In this document: positions 18,823 through 28,257 of the stretch, in pieces | How the letters are laid out: every line of letters begins with the position of its first letter | Position numbering within the stretch: the stretch's first letter is position 1 | Assembly: GCF_007279655.1 (NCBI RefSeq) | Contig: NZ_QKWN01000002.1 | Location: 186,001 to 250,000, forward strand | Source of the DNA: Robertkochia solimangrovi | GTDB lineage: Bacteria; Bacteroidota; Bacteroidia; Flavobacteriales; Flavobacteriaceae | DNA length: 64,000 bases | Reading direction: 5' to 3' | Position numbers and translations under genes: made by a program | Notes under the pieces: generated by a model | Database searches by the model: none | Seen by the model: the letters and a program-made list of their open reading frames with translations, nothing else | Told to the model about the DNA's origin: nothing

Positions 18823-19460
18823 TATGTAAATGTGAAAAATATCTTAAATAATTGTTAGGAGGATTTGAGCAACCGTTGCAACAAATGATGCAATCTTTGA
18901 GAAAAACTACGAGTATGCAACATCTATTTCGGCTGGATGCTACATTTGTTGCATCAGGTGTTAATGTGTTAATTTTGAAGTTGTTAAAGTAGCGAAGGGT
19001 AATTGGCTAACCCGGCGATGATCCCGTTCCCGATTTTTCGGGACAACTGTGGCGAGGGGGGAGTGTCTCCCCAATTATCGGGATTCATCCCTAATTCAGG
19101 CAAGCCTGCCTTAGGTTTCGTCGAGTGTCACCGCAATCATAGTGCTGACGCACGATGATGCTTGAGTGTCGTTTTTTGTTTCGCACAATTATTAATACAG
19201 GGACATGATGACTTGAGCTTATTATAATAGGCGATCCTTTGATCGCTATTTATAATGTTGTTTTGATTTTTTGAAAGTGTTGCCTTCAGCAACATAATAT
19301 ATACACAAAGTTGGTAAAACTGATAGCCGAAGGCTAAAGATACCTTGAGCCTGCGAAGCATAAATAACTCAGGTCACTCTTACATTTAAAATCAACAAGC
19401 ATTAAATAACGACGACACACCTGTCTCACCGTAGGCCGAGACCGGGATCGTTACTCCAAT
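18823..19460. other. Intergenic region upstream of susC operon: dyads and small hairpins, no gene
   Basis: The part next to susC (18870-18960) holds GATGCAACA/TTGCATC-type repeats, described separately. From about 19020 to 19440 there are many short perfect hairpins, such as TCCCGA/TCGGGA (19028-19043), GGGGAG/CTCCCC (19058-19072), GCGATC/GATCGC near 19228, GTTGC/GCAAC near 19280 and TAGCC/GGCTA near 19325. No start-to-stop frame with coding character was seen; it looks like non-coding or decayed sequence. Confidence 0.6.
18877..18953 (-). promoter_or_regulatory. Candidate operator: long inverted repeat TGCAACAAATG upstream of susC
   Basis: TGCAACAAATG (18877-18887) recurs as its exact reverse complement CATTTGTTGCA (18943-18953), with a related TGCAACATC between them (18916-18924). 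Each copy is extended by GATGC-type bases. It lies 55-130 bases upstream of the 34-codon ORF and next to an HTCS gene whose AraC domain would bind such sites. Confidence 0.45.
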
Positions 19461-22400
19461 TTAAATCTTAACGGGTTGAACTTCTGTGGGTAAAATACCG
19501 AAGTTCTGCTTAAAGCACTTGGAAAAATAGGAGGGAGAGGCAAAGCCAACAGCATAGCATACGTTTCCAATATTGGTGTTTCCGGATTCAAGAATTTGCC
19601 TGGCTTTTTGAAGTCTAACATTTCTGATGAATTCATTCGGTGACTGATCGGTAAGCGATTTAATCTTACGATAGACCTGACTGCGACTCAGATTTAATTT
19701 ATTGGCCAGAGATTCCACACTGATATCAGGATCACTGATATTTTCATTGATATAGAAGAACACCTTTTCTATGAATTCTTTATCCAGAGAATTCGTCTGC
19801 ATATCTTGTGGCAGATCAGAAATGATACTGAAATATTTATTGAAGATCAGCTGTCGACTGGTGATGAGTTGTGATATTCGTAGTTTTAGCAGTTTTAGAT
19901 TGAACGGTTTAACCATATAAGCATCAGCACCTATTTCAATCCCTTCGATTCGGTCATTGATGGTGGCTTTAGCGGTTAGCATCAGAATTGGAATATGGCT
20001 GGTTCTGATATCCGATTTGACCTGCTTACAGAACTCAAACCCATTCATTTCCGGCATAAGCACGTCAGTAAGGATTACGTCCGGTTGATTTTCATTGGCA
20101 AGATCCAGTCCTTCCTTTCCATTCTTAGCCGTAATGATCTTGTATTGCTCCTTTAATTCATTCTTCAGATAGTTTCTGAGATCAGCATTATCTTCTACGA
20201 TCAATAAGGTTCGGGAACAATTTGCTATCGTGGCAGCTTTCTGAGCTTCCATCGTTTCAGAGATTCCGGTCCCGGGTATGGTTTTACGCTGATTGGTCTG
20301 TTCGCTGATTTCGGTGATGATCTCCTCTTCAGAGAAATGATCCTTTCCAGCTGGGATACTGATCTTGATCGTGGTCCCCTGACCGAGTTCACTTTCCACT
20401 TTGATCTCTCCTTTGTGCAGTTCTACAAAGCTTCTCACAACTTCCAGTCCGATCCCGGTACCACCATAGTAATTTTTATTCAGGCTTTCTATCTGATAGA
20501 ATCGTTCGAACATTTTATCAATCTCCTCTTTGGCAATACCCGGCCCTGTATCGGAGATCGTGATTTCTACTGATTTTGACACAAAACCAGGAGCAACTCC
20601 GGGAAAGGCACATAGATCATCTTTTGCAAAGAGTTCGATATTGATCTTACCACCATCCGGTGTAAATTTAAATGCATTAGATAGTAAATTGAACATGATC
20701 TTTTCAATCATATTTTCATCACCCCAGATACGCAGGTCTTGTGTGTTGGTGATAAGGCCGAGATGTATATTACGGGTATAAGCCTCATCCTTAAAATGTT
20801 CCGTAACATCCGATGCCAGTGCTCTCAGGTTGAATTGACGTGCTTTGACCCTTAATTTGCGGTATTCCAATTTTCTAAAATCGAGCAATTCATTGATAAG
20901 ACGATGAAGTCGGTAGGTATTCTTATAAATGATCTTATGTTTTTCACGAATGCGCTGACTCAAAGACATATCCTCATTATTCAGAAGATCTTCCAGGGGA
21001 TTCATGATCAGTGTAAGCGGCGTTCTGAATTCATGTGATATATTGGTAAAGAACTGAAATTTCTTTTCGTTCAATTCGTTTTCCTGAGCCCTTTTTGCAC
21101 GTTCGTTCTCCGCAAGCTGCTTCTCTCTGATTCTGCTTTGCGTTAATTTGTTCAATAGAATCACACCACAGATAAAGAGTAGGAGATATGCCAGCAACGC
21201 CAAATTGGTTTTCCACCAGGGTGGAAGTACGGTAATCTTCAGTTCTAATGGGTTTTCATTCCACACTCCATCATTATTGGAAGATTTTAATTTAAAGGTG
21301 TAGTTTCCCGGGTCCAGGTTTGTATAGGTTGCATTCCTAACATTTCCCACATAATTCCAGCTATTCTCATAGCCTTCCAAATAATAAGCGAACTCATTTT
21401 CTTCCGGACGGGTAAAATTGATCCCGGAATATTCTATAGTGAAAACCGATTGACTGGCATTCAAGGAAATACTATCGGTAACGGTAATAACCTTTTGCAA
21501 GGGTGAATTCTTCTGGAAAGGTGAAACCTTGGTGTTGAACAGTTTGAATTCGGTCAGGTAAAGTGAATTCTCATTCTTATTGACTGGAATTCTGTCTGGA
21601 TCGAAGTAATCCACACCCTGATAATTTCCGAAATATATATTACCGTTCGAACATTCAAAGACTGCGTTTAAATTAAAATCATTGCAGATCAACCCATCAT
21701 TCTTTGTGTAATGGGAAAAACTGCCATTGGACATATCGAGTTTTGCAATTCCCGCATTTCCTGAAAACCAGATATTTCCGTTCTTACTTTCGATTATGCT
21801 GCAAATATTATCGAATATCAGTCCGTTTTGTCGGTTATACCAGGTGATTTCTCCGGTTTTAGGATCCACTCGGCACATTCCGGCACCTTTTGTACCTACC
21901 CAAATCGCATGATCCCTGCTTTCAAATAGTGAGAGGACATGATTCGCAGTGATCTGATTCCCGAATTTCTCAGATAACTTCCTGTTTAAGGATGTTACTT
22001 CAAATTCTTCCCCAGTCAATTTTCGAATCTTATAAAGTCCTTTGGTTGTACCGATCCATATATTGTTTTTTTGGTCTGTTAGAATTTTCCAGATATTACT
22101 GCTGGAAATATGATTTTGTTCAAAGATCGCTTCGTTATGATTGGTGATCTTATGATCAGTAGGGGTGATCGAGCAAACTCCGTTATTGAAGGTACCGATC
22201 CATATGGTTCCTTCCGTGTCTTCTGCTAAACTAACAATAGTGTTTGAACTTAGCGCGTTATTTGTATTTTCGGTATTATAATTTATGAATTTTCGGCTTC
22301 CTTTTTTGAGGAAGTACAATCCATTATCCCAGCTACCGGCCCAGATGTTTCCTTTCTTATCGATGCATAATGATTGTATATAATCAGAAGTTAAACCCTG

Positions 22401-23615
22401 GTAACTATGCTTGTCAGATGAATTGATATGTTGAAATTCATTAGTAGCAAGGTCGACCACATCGATCCCACCACCATCCATAGCAATCCAGAATCTACCT
22501 TCTTTATCCTGAACTATAGACTTCACTGATCCGGATTGTAATGAATTCGTATTGTTATACAGACTTTCAATGTCCTGGAACTTGTCGTATAGCTCGTCGT
22601 GAATCGCAACACCCTTGTTGTAATATCCAAGCCAGATCTTTTCATCCTTATCTCTGAAAAGGGACCAGATTGAATTTGATAATAAACTTTTTTCATTCCG
22701 CTTGCTGGTAACGTAATGATGTATGACCGCTCCATCAGTATTGATATGATAAAGACCGTCATTTTCCGTCCCACATAACAAACCTCCGTTTTCCAAAGGT
22801 AGTATGGAGAATATCGGATGGTCTGAGATTGGTGAGACCATGATCTTTTCACCAAATTTTCTCGAATCGGTCTCTGCAGCTATTTTTATCAAACCGGCAC
22901 GATAAGAGCCCAGCCATAGATTTCCTGACGGATCGAATTTTAAAGATTCAAGGGCTTCCGTAATTTTTTTATCTCCAAATACGGAATGCTGTATGCTGTT
23001 GGTCTTCGGATCAAACTCCATCAGACCAAGCGTAGTTGCTGCATAGATCTTTCCGGTTTCATCACGGGTCAGGGCAAGCACATTTACTCTGTCAAATGGT
23101 TCAGCTGTAATTGTTTTAACGGGCTTAACCGAAAAATTATCCGGATCAACCATAAACATCCCATTGTCATAGGTCCCGACGAGCAATTTTCCCGTAGTAC
23201 TTTCGGTGATACTTTTTATGGCGATATAATCATTGAGGTAGTCACCAAAATTTCCATTCGGAATATCTATAAAATGATCATTGTCCCGATCATAGAGATT
23301 AAGTCCGTTCTCTGTACCAACCCACAAGCGCTGCTTTGAGTCCAGGAAGGTAGTGTAAACCACACTGCTTTTTAGAGAGGAGGTATCATTAAGAACATGA
23401 TTATAGCCTTTATACTCCATTCCATCATAACGAAATAATCCCGATCCATTAGTAGACATCCAGATAAATCCGTAATCATCCTGATTGATGGAATAGATAC
23501 CAGCTTTAGGCATGTCATCATTCACACTCACAAAACTGAATTTTGGAGATTCAATCTGTGCCTGTAGCATAAAGCTTATCAGGAAGCAAAAAATCAAAGA
23601 GGATCTTTTGATCAT
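19461..23615 (-). CDS. Hybrid two-component system (HTCS) sensor-regulator
   Basis: A single polypeptide of 1384 residues. A signal peptide (about 20) leads into two-component-regulator propeller repeats (about 30-720; GFIWMSTNGSGLFRYDG, NIWAGSWDNGLYF, TIWIGTFNNGV) and a Y_Y_Y domain (about 735-795). One membrane span (about 803-822) precedes the HisKA domain with H861 in NISHEFRTPLT and the HATPase (DTGPGIAKEE, GGTGIGLEVV). A receiver follows with the phospho-acceptor near D1184 in VILTDVLMPEMNG, then a C-terminal AraC DNA-binding domain (about 1277-1384). It should sense a periplasmic oligosaccharide and activate the adjacent susCD operon. All catalytic motifs are intact. It is transcribed in the same direction as susC, separated by a 638-base regulatory region. 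Confidence 0.96.
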   Translation of the reverse strand: MIKRSSLIFCFLISFMLQAQIESPKFSFVSVNDDMPKAGIYSINQDDYGFIWMSTNGSGLFRYDGMEYKGYNHVLNDTSSLKSSVVYTTFLDSKQRLWVGTENGLNLYDRDNDHFIDIPNGNFGDYLNDYIAIKSITESTTGKLLVGTYDNGMFMVDPDNFSVKPVKTITAEPFDRVNVLALTRDETGKIYAATTLGLMEFDPKTNSIQHSVFGDKKITEALESLKFDPSGNLWLGSYRAGLIKIAAETDSRKFGEKIMVSPISDHPIFSILPLENGGLLCGTENDGLYHINTDGAVIHHYVTSKRNEKSLLSNSIWSLFRDKDEKIWLGYYNKGVAIHDELYDKFQDIESLYNNTNSLQSGSVKSIVQDKEGRFWIAMDGGGIDVVDLATNEFQHINSSDKHSYQGLTSDYIQSLCIDKKGNIWAGSWDNGLYFLKKGSRKFINYNTENTNNALSSNTIVSLAEDTEGTIWIGTFNNGVCSITPTDHKITNHNEAIFEQNHISSSNIWKILTDQKNNIWIGTTKGLYKIRKLTGEEFEVTSLNRKLSEKFGNQITANHVLSLFESRDHAIWVGTKGAGMCRVDPKTGEITWYNRQNGLIFDNICSIIESKNGNIWFSGNAGIAKLDMSNGSFSHYTKNDGLICNDFNLNAVFECSNGNIYFGNYQGVDYFDPDRIPVNKNENSLYLTEFKLFNTKVSPFQKNSPLQKVITVTDSISLNASQSVFTIEYSGINFTRPEENEFAYYLEGYENSWNYVGNVRNATYTNLDPGNYTFKLKSSNNDGVWNENPLELKITVLPPWWKTNLALLAYLLLFICGVILLNKLTQSRIREKQLAENERAKRAQENELNEKKFQFFTNISHEFRTPLTLIMNPLEDLLNNEDMSLSQRIREKHKIIYKNTYRLHRLINELLDFRKLEYRKLRVKARQFNLRALASDVTEHFKDEAYTRNIHLGLITNTQDLRIWGDENMIEKIMFNLLSNAFKFTPDGGKINIELFAKDDLCAFPGVAPGFVSKSVEITISDTGPGIAKEEIDKMFERFYQIESLNKNYYGGTGIGLEVVRSFVELHKGEIKVESELGQGTTIKISIPAGKDHFSEEEIITEISEQTNQRKTIPGTGISETMEAQKAATIANCSRTLLIVEDNADLRNYLKNELKEQYKIITAKNGKEGLDLANENQPDVILTDVLMPEMNGFEFCKQVKSDIRTSHIPILMLTAKATINDRIEGIEIGADAYMVKPFNLKLLKLRISQLITSRQLIFNKYFSIISDLPQDMQTNSLDKEFIEKVFFYINENISDPDISVESLANKLNLSRSQVYRKIKSLTDQSPNEFIRNVRLQKARQILESGNTNIGNVCYAVGFASPSYFSKCFKQNFGILPTEVQPVKI

Positions 23616-23655
23616 AGTGTGTTGTCGGTGTTAGCTTATCGGTTTACGATATTAT

Positions 23656-23663
23656 CAAAAATA
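23656..23663 (-). promoter_or_regulatory. Bacteroidota -7 element for the HTCS gene
   Basis: On the minus strand the bases read TATTTTTG, a full match to TAnnTTTG. It lies 41 bases upstream of the HTCS start codon. No clear -33 TTTG is present at the usual distance, only a T-rich stretch. Confidence 0.4.
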
Positions 23664-23805
23664 GCATAATTTTTTGTTAAAAAAAGTATTTAATCATTTG
23701 ATATATTAATAAATCCTCCATCATGGTACTATTTTAACAGGTAATCACATAATATTTTGCAAGTTAAGGCCGGATAACTATAAGGTTTGAGTTCATTCTT
23801 AGAAT

Positions 23806-23867
23806 TGAGAATGGAGAATGGAGAATGGAGAATTGAGAATTAAGAATTGAGAATTAAGAATTGAATT
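23806..23867. repeat. Tandem GAGAATT/GAGAATG heptamer repeat
   Basis: About eight imperfect 7-bp units (AGAATTG, AGAATGG, AGAATTA). The same units recur at 27766-27814 on the other side of the three-gene DUF3604 operon. This kind of repeat is seen in flavobacterial intergenic DNA. It does not encode a plausible peptide. Confidence 0.85.
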
Positions 23868-23923
23868 ATAACCTAAAATCTACAATTTACCATTTACCGC
23901 TTACCACTATCCTTTTCATTTAC

Positions 23924-24910
23924 TTAGAAGAATCCGATCACTCTTTCGATGGTCCAGAAGGCTGCGACCGTACCTATCGCATAGGCGGGAATTTTTCGTG
24001 CAAAGGTTGGCCATTCTTTTTTTAAGCTGATGAGTCGTAATATTCCGATAATCAGGATCACAAAAAGTATTTGTCCGATTTCTACGCCTATATTGAAAAA
24101 AGCCAGTGCCAGGGGAATCTCAGTTGAAGGGAGTCCGATATCCGAAAGTGCACCGGCAAAGCCAAAACCATGCAGGAGTCCGAATGAAAAAGCGACCAAC
24201 CATGGTTTTTCCGAAGTCAGGGTGGGTTTTCCCTGATCGATCTTTAAGATCTCTGATGCCAGAAAAACGATACTTAATGCGATCATTGCTTCCACAGGAG
24301 GTGCGGGTAAATCAGCATAACCGAGAACAGCAAGGCTTAGGGTTATACTATGGGCTAAAGTGAAAGCGGTTATGGTCTTTACAATCTTTCTGAAGCCTTT
24401 AGTAATGATGATCAGTGCAAGCACAAATAACAAATGATCGATTCCCAGCCAAATATGTTCAATTCCTAATCGGGTATAGGTTTGTATCACCTGCCCTTTA
24501 CCGGTTTTTCCGGGAAGTAATCCTGATGGAGAATCTGGTTGAAGCATCAGTGTTGATTCTTCACCATTGAGATATGTAATCGTAACCAGAACATCGACCA
24601 TCGTTTTATTGAGATTGACAATATTAAGGTACGTTCCGGCAAGCTCATTCGGTCCGGATAATGTAAATCGATTGATCACGGAAGCATAAACTGGTTTGGG
24701 TATTCCGGTTTCAGTAAGCGTAAAGGACGGATCGAATTCCGGATAGATTTGCAAGATCATAGTTCCCATGGCAGGTACGCGCCATAATACCTCATAATTT
24801 TCATGATCTGTCTGTATAATCTGTAGGTATGCAGGTCTGATTTCATGGGCAACGACATTTCCTGAAATGAGAAAAATACATACGATAATGATATGTTTGA
24901 ATAATTTCAT
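23924..24910 (-). CDS. HupE/UreJ-like membrane protein with N-terminal periplasmic domain
   Basis: A signal peptide (MKLFKHIIIVCIFLISGNVVA) and a beta-rich extracytoplasmic domain (about 22-140) are followed by six or seven membrane spans (about 150-328). The motif GIEHIWLGIDHLLFVLALI is the hallmark of the HupE/UreJ_2 family, followed by TLAHSITLSL and LLHGFGFAGAL with conserved His residues that may bind a metal ion. Family members are proposed nickel/cobalt permeases or energy-coupled membrane accessory proteins; the actual substrate here is unknown. It overlaps the stop of the isomerase gene by one base and is the last gene of the DUF3604-isomerase-HupE operon. Confidence 0.85.
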   Translation of the reverse strand: MKLFKHIIIVCIFLISGNVVAHEIRPAYLQIIQTDHENYEVLWRVPAMGTMILQIYPEFDPSFTLTETGIPKPVYASVINRFTLSGPNELAGTYLNIVNLNKTMVDVLVTITYLNGEESTLMLQPDSPSGLLPGKTGKGQVIQTYTRLGIEHIWLGIDHLLFVLALIIITKGFRKIVKTITAFTLAHSITLSLAVLGYADLPAPPVEAMIALSIVFLASEILKIDQGKPTLTSEKPWLVAFSFGLLHGFGFAGALSDIGLPSTEIPLALAFFNIGVEIGQILFVILIIGILRLISLKKEWPTFARKIPAYAIGTVAAFWTIERVIGFF

Positions 24911-25779
24911 CAGTTTTGATTGGTTGCGAATTCTTTTTTCAATTCCTGATCGATATTATCAGCTTCGATGCGAATGTTATATCTCTTTTTTAATTCATTC
25001 AGGATGGCTGATTTACTTTCCTTAACCATTTCATATTCAAAATCTCTTTTTACCTGTTCTTCAACTTGTGAAAATTTCGGTATTACAGGATCCTTTCTAC
25101 TTTCGATGTATACGAGATGTGCTCCGAACCCCGATATGACAGGTCCGATCCATTTCCCGGTCTCTAAAGCAGCTAGTTGTTCGGTGAATTTTTCACCGAA
25201 CTCACGATTTAGCTTAAATTCATCTGCTTCCGCAATGAAATATGGAAGCGGGAAATTATCACCTGCGGTTACCAGATCCTTGATATTACCTAATTGCAAT
25301 TCTTTTAAAACCGATTGTGCCTTCCTGATCGGGTCTTCGTTCTTATCGGCAGTAAAGATGATCTGATGAAGTGTATATACGTATTCTGTGGCATACTTTT
25401 CCTGATGCTGATCATAATATAATCTGAGGTTTTCATGGGTAGGAGGAGCGACCATAGCAGATAAATCATTTCCCAGAAATTCCATCTTTTGCGCCAGCCT
25501 TCTTTTTACGATCTCATCATTGTGATCCAGATTCAGGCGGAGAGCTTCCCGGTACATCACTTCCTGGTCGACATATTTAGTGATCATTCCCTGTAATTCC
25601 TCTGAACTAGGAGGTCTTTGCCACTGCATTTCCCAGATCTCGATCATATGCTCGATATCAGCATTGTCTACAATGATTTCTTCCTCATTTTCAGATCGGT
25701 TGATCATACCGTAAACGAGAAAGAACAATGCACCCAGCACAAAGAAATGTAATAGCGGCTCTTTTAAAAATTTTTTCAT
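24910..25779 (-). CDS. Membrane-anchored parvulin-type peptidyl-prolyl isomerase
   Basis: The N-terminus has one membrane span (LLHFFVLGALFFLVYGMI, about 9-26). A SurA-like helical region (EIWEMQWQRPPSSEELQGMI) follows, then a parvulin domain at about 140-235 (YVYTLHQIIFTADKNEDP, LPYFIAEADEFKLNREFGEKF, GPVISGFGAHLVYIESR). The GxHLV element with His near 214 fits the rotamase domain. It should act in the periplasm on folding of exported proteins. It starts 5 bases after the DUF3604 stop and overlaps the HupE-like gene by one base, so the three are translationally linked. This trio of families is a recurrent neighbourhood as far as I recall. Confidence 0.82.
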   Translation of the reverse strand: MKKFLKEPLLHFFVLGALFFLVYGMINRSENEEEIIVDNADIEHMIEIWEMQWQRPPSSEELQGMITKYVDQEVMYREALRLNLDHNDEIVKRRLAQKMEFLGNDLSAMVAPPTHENLRLYYDQHQEKYATEYVYTLHQIIFTADKNEDPIRKAQSVLKELQLGNIKDLVTAGDNFPLPYFIAEADEFKLNREFGEKFTEQLAALETGKWIGPVISGFGAHLVYIESRKDPVIPKFSQVEEQVKRDFEYEMVKESKSAILNELKKRYNIRIEADNIDQELKKEFATNQN

Positions 25780-25784
25780 GGTAC

Positions 25785-27680
25785 TTAGTTTGGATTATAC
25801 CAGATCGGGGAAGTATAGGCCCTTTCCTGAATTGTTCTGGGCACTTCATCGGTCATTTTAATATTGTATTTAGCGGCATCATAGGTAGTCCATCGTGGCG
25901 TAGGAATTTCCAGAACCCTGACATAATAGAAGGCCTTGAGTGTAGGGTCAAATTCCGGATCTTTCCAAAAGGTTTTAAGAGCTGTGTCACCAATGGTATT
26001 TTCCCAGGTTGCTTTAGATACGTCTACCGTATTTCCTACAGGAGGAAGATTACCCTGAGCATCCAAATTTCTTTTATCGGCATTACCCCATGCAACATTG
26101 TAGATTTTCTCATGAGTTTCTCCTTTGGCATCTAACCATCCCTTGATCACCTGTATTCTGTCAAGATTACCACTTTCCGGATCTTTAACGGCACTGATCA
26201 TAAATACAGGGGACTTTCCATCGGGAGCAGTGGTAAGGTCACCACCCATAGGAACCCCTTTGTCATATCCTATGGCGACACTATTATTTGCATTTATATC
26301 ACCTTCCGTATAGTCAAAACCACCAAAGAATCTCACTGTGATTCGGGGTCCGGTGGAAGCATAGGTCTCTTTACGCTTCATGGCATCCCATAAGGCTTCT
26401 CTCGTATTGGAAGTAGCCCAAACACCAGTATAACCGGAAGCTCCTAATTCCCAGCCACGTACGAACCCGGATGGAAAATCAAGTGCTTTTTCTTCCCAGC
26501 GTTCCGGACTGGGTTCAGAGGAAGGATATTTTCCCCAATAGTTATTTTCATCAGCGGTAGATAAGGAAGTATGGGCATCGGTACCGCCGACAAATCCGTA
26601 TTTAAATGGATTCACCCCGAGTTCACTTTCTAATTTTAGTCCGTCCTTTAAAGCTTTACGCGCATATTCAGTTTGCAGCATTTCCTTGGTCTTCGGTACC
26701 ATCACCAGATTACCACGATCCCAGAGCTCAAAATTTATAAATTCATCGTTTGGTGAAAGAATAGGGTGGGACTCACTGGTACCTTTACCCTGGGTAATTT
26801 CATACAAGACCTCATATTTATTTCGTAAAGCGGCTAATTCACTGGATAGCGGAGAGCCGTCAAAAGCGGTTGTTTTAAACATGAGGCCGTTCGAAAGATT
26901 TCCGTTGTGTGGTATAGCCAGTAGGGATCCTCCGGTCTTCTCTTCGAAATTAGCCATCCATTTCCAAAGATCCTCAGGATTTTCTGAATCAAAGGTGGTC
27001 ATCGGACTCATTTGTTTTGCGATATCACCACCATCTCTGTAGATGACATTTCTGTGAAGGTTGTTTCCGCCCCCATAATTTGAGGTCCACTCATAGGCTA
27101 TAAAAGCAGTGAATTTTCCAGGATCGTTGAATTTTTCAACGATTTCAATATTATCCAGCCAGACAGATTTAGCGAAGGTAGGATCGGTAAATACGGGAGG
27201 TAGATTATTATTTGATTGCCGGTTGATCAGGTCCATCATTACCGCTGCAGCTTTTTCACCTCCGGCTTGCATATCTTCATGATACTGGGCAACAACAGGA
27301 TCTCCCATCACCGATTCATCTCCATTGATCACTGCCATGATCACTCCGGCACCATCAGAATGATCTGCAATGGCTAACCAATCCAACGGCCGTTTAAGCT
27401 TGGCCTTTTGATGGGTCGCGGTGGTCACTTCTTCTCCACGGGCAAATCTGAGGGCATCCGCTGGTTCCAGACGGGTACCGGCAGCCCCTGCATCAGCAGA
27501 CCAAGCCGTGTGTAAATGCTGGTCACCCCAATACACCTCTTTTAAAGAATTTGTTGGCACCTCTTCCTTCATGTGAGTTTCGGTGGAAGTCATTTTTTCA
27601 GTGGAGGAATTTTTTTTGGGGTCTTCTTTGCAGCCGTAAAGAGCAAGAAATATGGCTAATGCTAAAAACGAATTTTTCAT
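25785..27680 (-). CDS. DUF3604 lipoprotein (PHP-like metal-dependent hydrolase fold)
   Basis: A lipoprotein signal ends ALYGC at residue 17. The family signature YWGDQHLHTAWSADAGAAGT (about 49-68) is followed by LDWLAIADHSD and GGTDAHTSL, matching the His/Asp metal ligands of PHP-type hydrolases. Its 631 residues are usual for DUF3604. The chemistry of the family has not been described to my knowledge; a phosphoesterase-like or esterase activity on an envelope substrate is possible. It leads an operon with an isomerase and a HupE-like protein. The leader of about 80 bases has no clear TAnnTTTG. Confidence 0.85.
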   Translation of the reverse strand: MKNSFLALAIFLALYGCKEDPKKNSSTEKMTSTETHMKEEVPTNSLKEVYWGDQHLHTAWSADAGAAGTRLEPADALRFARGEEVTTATHQKAKLKRPLDWLAIADHSDGAGVIMAVINGDESVMGDPVVAQYHEDMQAGGEKAAAVMMDLINRQSNNNLPPVFTDPTFAKSVWLDNIEIVEKFNDPGKFTAFIAYEWTSNYGGGNNLHRNVIYRDGGDIAKQMSPMTTFDSENPEDLWKWMANFEEKTGGSLLAIPHNGNLSNGLMFKTTAFDGSPLSSELAALRNKYEVLYEITQGKGTSESHPILSPNDEFINFELWDRGNLVMVPKTKEMLQTEYARKALKDGLKLESELGVNPFKYGFVGGTDAHTSLSTADENNYWGKYPSSEPSPERWEEKALDFPSGFVRGWELGASGYTGVWATSNTREALWDAMKRKETYASTGPRITVRFFGGFDYTEGDINANNSVAIGYDKGVPMGGDLTTAPDGKSPVFMISAVKDPESGNLDRIQVIKGWLDAKGETHEKIYNVAWGNADKRNLDAQGNLPPVGNTVDVSKATWENTIGDTALKTFWKDPEFDPTLKAFYYVRVLEIPTPRWTTYDAAKYNIKMTDEVPRTIQERAYTSPIWYNPN

Positions 27681-28257
27681 AAAAAACCTTTTTTAAAATT
27701 ACAGTGATTTGCATTAGTTAGGATCTCTAATGTATTGAAAAATAATGAATTAATAGAGTGTTTAGAATTGAGGATTGAGAATTATGAATTGAGAATTGAG
27801 AATTGAGAATGGAATTACAATGTACAATTCACCACGAACCTCTGTAAAAAGGGTGATTTTTACCTGCTTAGATAGGCAGACATATTAGATATTAGCAATT
27901 ACCGATATTATATTACCACTTATTTTTTACCTCCTTTTTTCTTTTTTAGTTTCAGTAAAAAAATTACAAAAACACTACAGATAATGTTTGATAAATAGTG
28001 TTTAGGCTGTGGATAATTTAGCGTTTTCCAACAAATGCTGAGAATTGTTCAATCGCTGAATATTATGATCTGCAATGACCTTACGGATCTTCCGGGCCTA
28101 ATTCACTATGTCATCAATTCATTTATTAACGATCTGAATAATGTTTAATCCAAAAATTGATATGAATAACACCTTAGTTTAAAAATCACTTTCGAAACTT
28201 CAAAAACGAAAGGCTTTAAAGAAAAAGAAACCAACAACCAATTGATCAAATTAAATT
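27681..28257. other. Divergent intergenic region between DUF3604 operon and susC-type gene
   Basis: 577 bases holding the promoters for both directions and the heptamer repeat. The bases AATAATGTTT occur at about 27983 and 28137 and AATAGTGTTT at about 28002, three similar units that may be operator or promoter parts for the susC-type gene. No coding frame of note was seen. Confidence 0.5.
27766..27814. repeat. Tandem GAGAATT heptamer repeat, second copy
   Basis: About six imperfect 7-bp units, GAATTGAGAATTGAGAATTG-like, ending in GGAATTACAATG. It is the same unit as at 23806-23867, so the pair brackets the DUF3604-isomerase-HupE operon and both copies are followed by an ACAATTTACC/ACAATTCACC stretch. 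Confidence 0.85.

Larger units (their letters stand above)
23616..23923. other. Intergenic region with short tandem repeat, no gene
   Basis: It holds the HTCS promoter region and, farther from the gene, the GAGAATT/GAGAATG repeat annotated separately. A stretch ACAATTTACCATTTACC follows the repeat. No hairpin with a T-run was seen, so the 3' end of the HupE-like operon has no visible intrinsic terminator. Confidence 0.6.

Noticed and set aside
23806-27814. Heptamer repeat arrays as a CRISPR
   Set aside because: The units are 7 bp with no unique spacers and no cas gene nearby; they are simple tandem repeats.
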